From NCBI RefSeq assembly GCF_022511165.1, contig NZ_JAFLSB010000035.1:1-14106 (forward strand): a DNA stretch of 14,106 bases, in the 5' to 3' direction. Numbering within the stretch: the stretch's first letter is position 1; every line of letters begins with the position of its first letter. Both the position numbers and the translations under genes were made by a program. The notes below the pieces were generated by a model. The model searched no databases and was not told where the DNA came from. It worked only from the letters and a program-made list of their open reading frames with translations. Source of the stretch: Helicobacter sp. (lineage in GTDB: Bacteria > Campylobacterota > Campylobacteria > Campylobacterales > Helicobacteraceae). Below, piece after piece: positions 6,467-12,082 of this stretch.

Positions 6467-7648
6467 TTAAATAATTTTACCTTGCTCTAATCCTTTGCAA
6501 ATCCTCAAAAAACCAAAGCGCAAAATAAAACGTCTTATAGGTATAACAAACATAAATGGGTAGCGCACATAATGGCGAAAAAGCGTTTTGAGGGTAAGCA
6601 ATCGTGTGCGCCTTGCATAAATTTTGTGCAAATTTTGTATGAATTGTTTATTGTTTTTATCAAGAGATTCTATGCTATTTAATATCTCACCTAGAATCCT
6701 TGAGCTATGTAATGCCCCGCTAATGCCCTCTAAAGTGCTTGCATTCACAAATCCCGCTGCCTCGCCTACTAAAAACACACCATTTTTTCCACGCACAAAA
6801 TCCTTCCACCTCGTAGGTTGCAATACCAAACACGCCTCTTTTTTAAGCACATCTGTAAAGACAAAACCAAGACTTTTAAGCCGCTCTATTTGGGTGCTAA
6901 AGCTCTCTTTACAATGCGCGTGAGGATAAGCTCCGCCAAAAATAAAATAATCATTTTTTGACATACTCCAACTATAACTAGGTGTGAGCGTTGCATCAAA
7001 AATACACGAAAGCATAGGCTTATTATGCTCTTTATACCATTGTTGAATGCACACAAGGCTTTTGGTTTTAAGCTGCGGATAAAGCAAATGGCGAATATGG
7101 CTTTTTGCTCCATCTGCACCTATAACAATACGCGCTTTGCAAGTGTAAAATTGTGCGTTTATATTCATTTGTTGAGTGCAAGTTTCCTCTATTTCTCCCA
7201 TTTCTTGTCTAAAAGAAATACTATACAATCCCCCCTCTTGCTTCATACCCTTAAAATAGGCGCGATGAAAGGTATGAATATGAGGAGGAATAAGCGATTT
7301 AAGCCATAAATCAAAGCGATGCCGCTCCATATTAATATATCTTTTTTGTATATAAGAAGCATACTTGTAGCCAAAATCAATCGTATTAATAGCAAAAATT
7401 TGCGGAGTAACAAGCACATCACTAGGGAGATTTAAGCCCTGCTTTGCTAAAGCCTTTTGCCCACCCTCTGAAAGCAGTCCCCCACAAGGCTTATGGAAAA
7501 AGTTATCAAAGCAATGCCCTTTATCATCTTTTTTATCAAGTGCAATTACCTTAAGATGAGGCTGAAGCTGCGCTGCCAAATTGCTCCCTGCTACGCCTAA
7601 GCCAATAATGGCTATATCATAAATCCCTACATCTTTGGTTGTTGTCAT
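6467..7648 (-). CDS. cbrA: CbrA-like FAD-dependent oxidoreductase (geranylgeranyl reductase family)
   Basis: This is a 393-residue flavoprotein. The N-terminal Rossmann motif is I-I-G-L-G-V-A-G-S-N at about 14-23. K-P-C-G-G-L-L-S follows at about 53-60, I-G-A-D-G-A-K-S-H-I-R at about 176-186, and the second FAD motif G-V-F-L-V-G-E-A-A-G-F-V-N-A-S at about 290-304 with T-L-E-G-I-S-G-A-L after it. Blocks such as F-D-L-W-L-K-S-L-I-P, I-Q-Q-W-Y-K-E, S-C-I-F-D and F-I-F-G-G-A-Y-P closely resemble what I recall of E. coli CbrA, whose overproduction gives colicin M tolerance, perhaps through isoprenoid-lipid reduction. The substrate is not known. I chose the ATG at 7648 because AAAGGA precedes it; the ATG at 7672 has no such site. 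Basic, hydrophobic C-terminal segments suggest membrane association. The CCA-enzyme gene follows. Confidence 0.85.
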   Translation of the reverse strand: MTTTKDVGIYDIAIIGLGVAGSNLAAQLQPHLKVIALDKKDDKGHCFDNFFHKPCGGLLSEGGQKALAKQGLNLPSDVLVTPQIFAINTIDFGYKYASYIQKRYINMERHRFDLWLKSLIPPHIHTFHRAYFKGMKQEGGLYSISFRQEMGEIEETCTQQMNINAQFYTCKARIVIGADGAKSHIRHLLYPQLKTKSLVCIQQWYKEHNKPMLSCIFDATLTPSYSWSMSKNDYFIFGGAYPHAHCKESFSTQIERLKSLGFVFTDVLKKEACLVLQPTRWKDFVRGKNGVFLVGEAAGFVNASTLEGISGALHSSRILGEILNSIESLDKNNKQFIQNLHKIYARRTRLLTLKTLFRHYVRYPFMFVIPIRRFILRFGFLRICKGLEQGKII

Positions 7649-7800
7649 TTTATCCTTTCTTTTGTATTGCATTGAAAGCTTATATTTTAGAGACTTTAGA
7701 TTCTAAGGACTAACTCTCACGCAGAACCTAGATTCTACCCCATTTTGCTTATGGTTTATTTGATTCTTTTTTTATAAAACTTCTAAATTTCTAGAAAATT

Positions 7801-7809
7801 ATATTATCA
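7801..7809 (-). promoter_or_regulatory. Candidate extended -10 promoter for cbrA-cca
   Basis: The minus strand reads TGA-TAATAT at 7809-7801, with an overlapping TATAAT at 7803-7798. Transcription from here would give a leader of roughly 145 bases before the cbrA start. That leader contains both upstream TAGAATCTA copies. The assignment is by motif only. Confidence 0.4.
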
Positions 7810-7841
7810 AAAAAAATCTACAATCTTTTTTGATTCTTTTC

Positions 7842-7916
7842 TATAAGGGTGAGCAGAAATCTTATGAGCTGGCTTAAATGAAGTCGGCTTGATGATATAC
7901 ATCTCACTCCCTTATA
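7842..7916 (+). ncRNA. Predicted structured RNA, family not recognised
   Basis: An outer stem pairs TATAAGGG-TGAG (7842-7853) with CTCA-CT-CCCTTATA (7903-7916), leaving only a two-base bulge. Inside it GAGCTGGCTT (7866-7875) and AAGTCGGCTT (7881-7890) pair over ten positions around an AAATG loop. Three of these ten are G-U pairs, which form only if the plus strand is transcribed; on the minus strand they become mismatches. GTCGG in the inner stem (7883-7887) can also pair with CCGAC at 7929-7933, so a second fold or pseudoknot is possible. TACAAT at 7819-7824 is a possible -10 element. I compared it from memory with 6S, SRP, tmRNA, RNase P, tracrRNA and common riboswitches and saw no match. 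Expression is not shown. Confidence 0.45.
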
Positions 7917-7990
7917 TACCACTCATCCCCGACAACGCTTTATAAGAGGTTTGCCTCTCACGCGATTTTATTTGTATTGCAAGGAGATAT

Positions 7991-8038
7991 TAAGATTATT
8001 AAGAGATTCTTAGAATCTTAGGGTAGATTTTTATTTTT
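7991..8038 (+). terminator. Possible terminator of the plus-strand RNA
   Basis: TAAGATT (7991-7997) can pair with AATCTTA (8014-8020), or AGATTC with GAATCT inside it (8004-8009, 8013-8018). A T-rich run (TTTTTATTTTT) starts about 8 bases further on. The gap between stem and T-run is longer than usual, so this is tentative. Confidence 0.3.
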
Positions 8039-8055
8039 AAATTTTAGAATCTCTT
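8001..8055. repeat. Nested inverted repeats of the AGATTCT motif
   Basis: AAGAGATTCT (8001-8010) has a perfect 10-bp complement AGAATCTCTT at 8046-8055. A further AGAATCT copy at 8012-8018 competes for the first arm. Three copies of the window-wide heptamer thus lie within 55 bases, downstream of xseA, and allow alternative hairpins on either strand. Confidence 0.6.
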
Positions 8056-8094
8056 TTGCCTTGATTATAAAACCTCACACATTAAAACATCGCT

Positions 8095-9366
8095 TTATTG
8101 CTCACTTTGCTCCACATCTAAGCACAAAGCCTTAATGCTTGTATGCGTATCACTCAAATAAAACTCATCGCCCTTATGCAAAGCACTAAGTGTAAGTGGG
8201 ATATTATCTTTACTTACCTGCGCAAACCCACGCGCGCAAAGCAAAGTAGGATTACTCGCACTCAATGCCTCGAAAATACGCTCATATTGACTCTGCGCAC
8301 TACGAAGTTTGTGTTGCAAATGATGAATAAGTGTTGTGTATGTATTTTCGCATTGAGCTTGTTTCTCTTGTAAGATGCTTTTTAAACTTTGCTCTATCAT
8401 TACATTTAAGTTTTGAATCTGCTCCATTTTTGCGCTGTATTGGGAGTGAAAATTATAATGGTAAAAATGCTCACGCATTTGCTCTAACATTGCACTTTTA
8501 TGAGCAATATGCCGCTTAAGCGCAAAAATAAATGCGTTCATCATCTCATCAATATGACGCAAATATTCATTTTTATCAGGCAAAAGTATTTCCATAGCCG
8601 CTGAAGGCGTGGGAGCGCGGACATCAGCGACAAAATCGCTTATAAATACATCAACTTCGTGCCCTACTGCAGAGATAATGGGCGTTTTTGCTTCAAAAAT
8701 CGCTTGGGCTACGCATTCTTCATTAAACGCCCACATATCCTCTATGCTTCCTCCACCACGAGAAAGCACAATCACATCAAACGCTTCATTCGTGCCAAAA
8801 AAGCTATCAGCAAGCCTAAGATTATGCACAATAGAATCTTTTGCCTCAACCCCTTGCACAATCGTATTAAAAAGTGTGATATGTATATTTTCCCAACGTT
8901 TTTTTGCGATTTTGAGCATATCCTCTTTTGCCGCACCCGTAGCAGAAGTAAGGAGGGCGATTTTTTTAGGAAATGGAGGCAATGGTTTTTTGAGAGAGGT
9001 ATCAAAATAACCCTTTGCTTGAAGCTTATTTTTGAGTGCTTCATAAGCAAGGGCTAACTCGCCTCTACCTGCAAGAGTAATGCTCTTGCAAAGAATTTGA
9101 TACTCACCCTTAGGCGCATAAACACTAATTGAGCCACTTATTTGCACATTTTGCCCTACCTCAAGTGTGATATTGAGATGACGTGCATTACCCTTAAACA
9201 TCACGCAACGCACAGAGGAATGCTCATCTTTGAGGCTTAGGTAAATGTGTCCGCTCGTGTGAATCTTCACGCTACTTATTTCGCCTTGCACACAAATATC
9301 CATAAAAGTAGATTCTAAAATGCTCTTAATCTGCGCGTTTAGCTCACTCACATTTAAAGCCCTCAT
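8095..9366 (-). CDS. xseA: Exodeoxyribonuclease VII large subunit
   Basis: This 423-residue protein is the catalytic subunit of exonuclease VII, which degrades single-stranded DNA to short oligonucleotides together with several XseB subunits. The N-terminal OB-fold domain is at about 1-100 (I-C-V-Q-G-E-I-S-S-V, G-H-I-Y-L-S-L-K-D, V-R-C-V-M-F-K). The catalytic domain includes L-T-S-A-T-G-A-A-K-E-D at about 139-149, R-G-G-G-S-I-E-D-M-W-A-F-N at about 203-215 and G-H-E-V-D-V at about 235-240, followed by A-D-V-R-A-P-T-P-S-A-A. A helical, coiled-coil-like region follows at about 265-375 and the usual C-terminal beta segment ends the protein. The ATG has AAGGGA upstream. No xseB lies in the window. 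It is transcribed divergently from bioB. Confidence 0.96.
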   Translation of the reverse strand: MRALNVSELNAQIKSILESTFMDICVQGEISSVKIHTSGHIYLSLKDEHSSVRCVMFKGNARHLNITLEVGQNVQISGSISVYAPKGEYQILCKSITLAGRGELALAYEALKNKLQAKGYFDTSLKKPLPPFPKKIALLTSATGAAKEDMLKIAKKRWENIHITLFNTIVQGVEAKDSIVHNLRLADSFFGTNEAFDVIVLSRGGGSIEDMWAFNEECVAQAIFEAKTPIISAVGHEVDVFISDFVADVRAPTPSAAMEILLPDKNEYLRHIDEMMNAFIFALKRHIAHKSAMLEQMREHFYHYNFHSQYSAKMEQIQNLNVMIEQSLKSILQEKQAQCENTYTTLIHHLQHKLRSAQSQYERIFEALSASNPTLLCARGFAQVSKDNIPLTLSALHKGDEFYLSDTHTSIKALCLDVEQSEQ

Positions 9367-9395
9367 TTTTATCCCTTAAAACTTATTTGAGGAGG

Positions 9396-9404
9396 ATTCT
9401 ATCA
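9396..9404 (-). promoter_or_regulatory. Candidate extended -10 promoter for xseA
   Basis: The minus strand reads TGA-TAGAAT at 9404-9396, about 30 bases upstream of the xseA start. It faces away from the bioB promoter in a 117-base divergent region. Confidence 0.4.
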
Positions 9405-9426
9405 CAGCATAACTTTAAAGACTTTT

Positions 9427-9435
9427 TGCTACAAT
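9427..9435 (+). promoter_or_regulatory. Candidate extended -10 promoter for bioB
   Basis: TGC-TACAAT at 9427-9435 is a good extended -10 element. It lies about 48 bases before the bioB start, which has AAGGAT as ribosome-binding site. No BirA-like operator dyad is apparent around it. Confidence 0.5.
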
Positions 9436-9483
9436 GCCAATTTTTAACACATTTATTTCACTCACCAAACTAAGGATTCAAAA

Positions 9484-10329
9484 ATGGCAAGCAATGAAAT
9501 ATTTTTATGCAGTATTTGCAATGTAAGCTCTGGGGATTGTCCGGAAGATTGCAAATACTGCACACAAAGTGCGCATTATGGCACAGAGATTCAAAAATAT
9601 AAAAATAAACCTATTGATAGAATCTTACAAGAAGCAAGAGCTTTGCGCGAATATGGCGCATTAGGCTTTTGCCTTGTAACAGCGGGACGCTCATTAGAAA
9701 GCGATAAATGCGAATACATCGCCAAAGCTGCAAATGCGATTAAAGAAGCAGATTTAGGATTGCATATTATCGCGTGTTGTGGGAGTGCGGATTTGGATTC
9801 TCTTAAATACCTCAAAAAAAATGGCGTGGATAGCTATAATCATAATTTAGAAACTTCAAAAGACTTTTTTCCGCATATTTGCAGCACACATACTTGGCTT
9901 GAGCGATTTGAGACTTGCGAAAATACGCTCAAAGCGGAGCTTGGACTATGCTCTGGTGGTATTTTTGGATTGGGGGAGAGTTGGGGTGATAGAATCGAGC
10001 TTTTAAAATCCCTGCAGATTCTCTCCCCGCATAGCTCACCGATTAATTTTTACATTGCTAATGACGCTCTGCCCTTGCCTATGCAGACTTTAAGCAAAGA
10101 TGAAGCGTTAGAGTGTGTGGTATTAGCGCGTGAATTTCTCCCTAATGCGCGATTAATGATTGCCGGTGGGAGAGAGGTTGTTTTTGGTGATAATCAAAAA
10201 CCGCTTTTTGAAGCAGGGATTAATGCTGTGGTGCTAGGAGATTATCTCACTACCGATGGCAAAGCACCTAAAGATGATGTAGCAATGATAGAATCTTATG
10301 GCTATGTAGCCGCTACAAGCTGCCACTAG
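9484..10329 (+). CDS. bioB: Biotin synthase (short epsilonproteobacterial form)
   Basis: This radical-SAM enzyme inserts sulfur into dethiobiotin to make biotin. The radical-SAM cysteines are in C-P-E-D-C-K-Y-C at residues 19, 23 and 26 (C-x3-C-x2-C). Candidate ligands for the second, [2Fe-2S] cluster are Cys63, Cys98 or Cys99, and Cys156 in L-C-S-G-G-I-F-G-L-G-E, with Arg230 in I-A-G-G-R-E-V. Y-N-H-N-L-E-T-S at about 118-125 is also characteristic. At 281 residues it is shorter than the roughly 345 of E. coli BioB, lacking the N-terminal extension before the radical-SAM core; I recall similarly short BioB proteins in Helicobacter and Campylobacter. The next gene starts 8 bases after its stop, so they form an operon. 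Confidence 0.93.
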   Translation: MASNEIFLCSICNVSSGDCPEDCKYCTQSAHYGTEIQKYKNKPIDRILQEARALREYGALGFCLVTAGRSLESDKCEYIAKAANAIKEADLGLHIIACCGSADLDSLKYLKKNGVDSYNHNLETSKDFFPHICSTHTWLERFETCENTLKAELGLCSGGIFGLGESWGDRIELLKSLQILSPHSSPINFYIANDALPLPMQTLSKDEALECVVLAREFLPNARLMIAGGREVVFGDNQKPLFEAGINAVVLGDYLTTDGKAPKDDVAMIESYGYVAATSCH

Positions 10330-10337
10330 GAGAAAAA

Positions 10338-11222
10338 ATGAAAGTAGCACAAGAGCGACTTATTCAAATCATTGTTACAAAAGGGCGCACTTTATTTTTT
10401 ATCCTATGGGATAAAATAAAGAGTATTTGGGATTTTGTAGCCGATAAGGAGCTTAGCTTTTATGCTGCCTCACTTAGTTTTTATACGATTTTTGCTATCG
10501 TGCCACTTTTGCTTATCTTTTTTTCTATTTTTATTAATTTGCCTAACTTTCAATCTCAAGTAGAGCAAATCCGCGATTTAATCCTCTCAAATATTCTCCC
10601 TACGCATACAGAAGTGATTTCACAATACCTTGATACCTTTATGCAAAATAGCTCTTCACTTGGTATGATGGGGCTTGGTTACACACTTGTAGCTTCTATT
10701 ATGTTCTTTCGAAACTATGAATACATTGCCGCAAAGATGTTTAATTCCAAGCCACGCAAGTTTTTTGATTCTCTTGTGATGTATTGGACGATGATTACAC
10801 TTTTTCCCATTGCATTGGCATTTTCGATTTATTTTAGCACAGAGGTTCAAAAAACACTCAAAGACACAGCAGATTTAAGCATAGTGCTTGATTTTGTGCC
10901 TTATCTCATCACTTGGGCAATCTTTTTTCTGCTTTTTAAACTCTCTGCCAATAAGCCCTTAAAGCTTCTTTCTCTTCTTGCCTCAAGTGTGCTTACCACT
11001 GCTGTGTGGCTACTGACAAAATGGGGATTTGTGTATTATGTGTTTTATAATCAAACCTATAAAAGCGTATATGGTCCAATTTCAATTTTCTTATTTTTAA
11101 TGCTATGGATTTATGTATCGTGGTTTGTGATTCTCTATGGAATGCGCTTTTGCGAGGGCTTTGCGACTAATTTTGGTAAAAAACTTGAGGAGAAATATGG
11201 TATTAGCACCACAGAGGTGTGA
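10338..11222 (+). CDS. YihY/BrkB family inner-membrane protein
   Basis: This 294-residue protein has six hydrophobic segments, at about 44-66, 105-128, 147-167, 181-201, 212-235 and 244-266. The family signature is near the first segment (D-K-E-L-S-F-Y-A-A-S-L-S-F-Y-T-I-F-A-I-V-P-L-L) and in the last (Y-G-P-I-S-I-F-L-F-L-M-L-W-I-Y). The family was once named ribonuclease BN, but that activity was later assigned to a different protein (ElaC/RNase Z). Its transport or other role is not settled. The gene has AGGAG upstream and follows bioB by 8 bases. I recall the same order in H. pylori (HP1406-HP1407), so the linkage is old, though a role with biotin is not implied. Confidence 0.88.
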   Translation: MKVAQERLIQIIVTKGRTLFFILWDKIKSIWDFVADKELSFYAASLSFYTIFAIVPLLLIFFSIFINLPNFQSQVEQIRDLILSNILPTHTEVISQYLDTFMQNSSSLGMMGLGYTLVASIMFFRNYEYIAAKMFNSKPRKFFDSLVMYWTMITLFPIALAFSIYFSTEVQKTLKDTADLSIVLDFVPYLITWAIFFLLFKLSANKPLKLLSLLASSVLTTAVWLLTKWGFVYYVFYNQTYKSVYGPISIFLFLMLWIYVSWFVILYGMRFCEGFATNFGKKLEEKYGISTTEV

Positions 11223-11233
11223 ATACCGAATAA

Positions 11234-11286
11234 AGAGGGGAGATATATCCTTATTAAGAATCAGCGAGCCTTAAGAGAGGGGAGAT
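11234..11286. repeat. 11-base direct repeat at the brkB/mnmD junction
   Basis: AGAGGGGAGAT occurs at 11234-11244 and again at 11276-11286. The first copy is in the 38-base gap between two convergent genes and the second covers the last codons region of mnmD. The 42-base spacing would fit a small tandem duplication that has since diverged, but the rest of the unit shows little similarity. Confidence 0.35.
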
Positions 11287-12079
11287 GAATGGGATTCTTG
11301 CCCATTACGCTACCACCGCGCACAATATGACTTTCATAATTATATACTTTAAATTGTGCTTTTAATGCGTTTTTTATCACTGCCGAACTTTGAGAATAAG
11401 TGGTAATAATGCCCTGTGGGTGCAAAAGTCTATACAGCATACAAAAATACTCCTCGCTCCATAAAGTGGGGTTTTTCTTTGGACTAAACGCATCTTGGTA
11501 GATGATATGAAAACTCTCTTGCAAAAGGAGATGAAGCATAACAAGCGCATCGCCTTTATAGATACAAAACTCACTTTTTATCTCGCCAAAAGCTGTATTG
11601 TAAGTGTTTAAAGTGTGCGTTGGGGCATTGGCAAAAAAGAACAAAATCTCATTGATATGCTTCTTGTATGGAGCAAGTAATGGAGGATAGCTAAAATCAA
11701 GCAAGGCACTAAAAAGACTCTCATCTTGCTCTGGAGAGTAGATTTTGACTTTGCCCTCATAGCCCATTTGATTTAAAAATGCAAGAAGCGTGAAGCTATT
11801 ATATCCTAGCCCAAAGCATATATCTAAAACACAAAGTTCATTTGGCAGATACTTTGAATCTTGTAATATGCCTTGATATGTGCTTGATTCTAAAGAGGTA
11901 GCATCGTGCTTTATAATAGAAGAAAGTCTTTTATTTATGCTTACTAAATGCATCAAAGAGGGGTAAATATGTTTATGAAGTGTCTCGCTTAATGCGCCAT
12001 CTTTAAGACTATGATAGCACTCATCAAAAAGTGCATTATACGCGCTTAAGCTTCCATCGCTACTTTCGCGTAAAAGCAT
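11261..12079 (-). CDS. mnmD: MnmD-type tRNA (5-aminomethyl-uridine34) methyltransferase, stand-alone
   Basis: This 272-residue protein belongs to the DUF752/MnmD family, which methylates the aminomethyl group on U34 of tRNA with S-adenosylmethionine. The N-terminal family block is S-S-D-G-S-L-S-A-Y-N with Y-H-S-L-K-D-G-A (to about 29). The SAM-binding loop is L-D-I-C-F-G-L-G-Y-N at about 85-94. The diagnostic D-A-F-S-P-K-K-N-P-T-L-W is at about 196-207 and G-G-S-V-M-G-K near the C-terminus. The FAD-dependent MnmC(o) half found fused in E. coli MnmC is absent. It could therefore act directly on the aminomethyl product of MnmE-MnmG, as shown for the Aquifex stand-alone protein. The start follows the preceding gene's stop by three bases and has only a weak ribosome-binding site, suggesting coupling. 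MnmG is encoded at 1366-3264. Confidence 0.85.
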   Translation of the reverse strand: MLLRESSDGSLSAYNALFDECYHSLKDGALSETLHKHIYPSLMHLVSINKRLSSIIKHDATSLESSTYQGILQDSKYLPNELCVLDICFGLGYNSFTLLAFLNQMGYEGKVKIYSPEQDESLFSALLDFSYPPLLAPYKKHINEILFFFANAPTHTLNTYNTAFGEIKSEFCIYKGDALVMLHLLLQESFHIIYQDAFSPKKNPTLWSEEYFCMLYRLLHPQGIITTYSQSSAVIKNALKAQFKVYNYESHIVRGGSVMGKNPIHLPSLKAR

Positions 12080-12082
12080 AAT

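Larger units (their letters stand above)
7649..8094. other. 446-bp non-coding gap between xseA and cbrA
   Basis: I find no credible protein-coding frame. From left to right it holds two TAGATTCTA copies in direct orientation (7697-7705, 7729-7737), a possible cbrA promoter (7801-7809), a strong plus-strand RNA hairpin (7842-7916), a smaller hairpin AGAGG-TTTG-CCTCT (7945-7958), and a cluster of AGATTCT/AGAATCT inverted repeats before a T-rich run (7991-8057). A 9-base direct repeat CTCTCACGC occurs at 7714-7722 and 7955-7963. Confidence 0.8.

Noticed and set aside
7842..7916. Decayed end of an IS200/IS605-type element, whose ends form hairpins
   Set aside because: No transposase remnant in any frame and no second matching end in the gap; kept only as an alternative to test.
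7864..7941. Very short frames (5 to 17 codons) within the structured RNA as a leader peptide or type I toxin
   Set aside because: No convincing ribosome-binding site, no hydrophobic toxin-like peptide, and no repeated regulatory codons.
7842..7970. Idea that the hairpin region is a tracrRNA, 6S RNA, SRP RNA or known riboswitch
   Set aside because: No cas genes or repeat array nearby, no GGAA-type SRP loop, no 6S-like long stem with central bubble, and none of the riboswitch consensus elements I know.
8609..9057. Two frames of about 130 residues antisense to xseA
   Set aside because: They lie wholly inside a well-conserved gene, show no recognisable domain, and have low-complexity cysteine/serine-rich translations typical of shadow frames.
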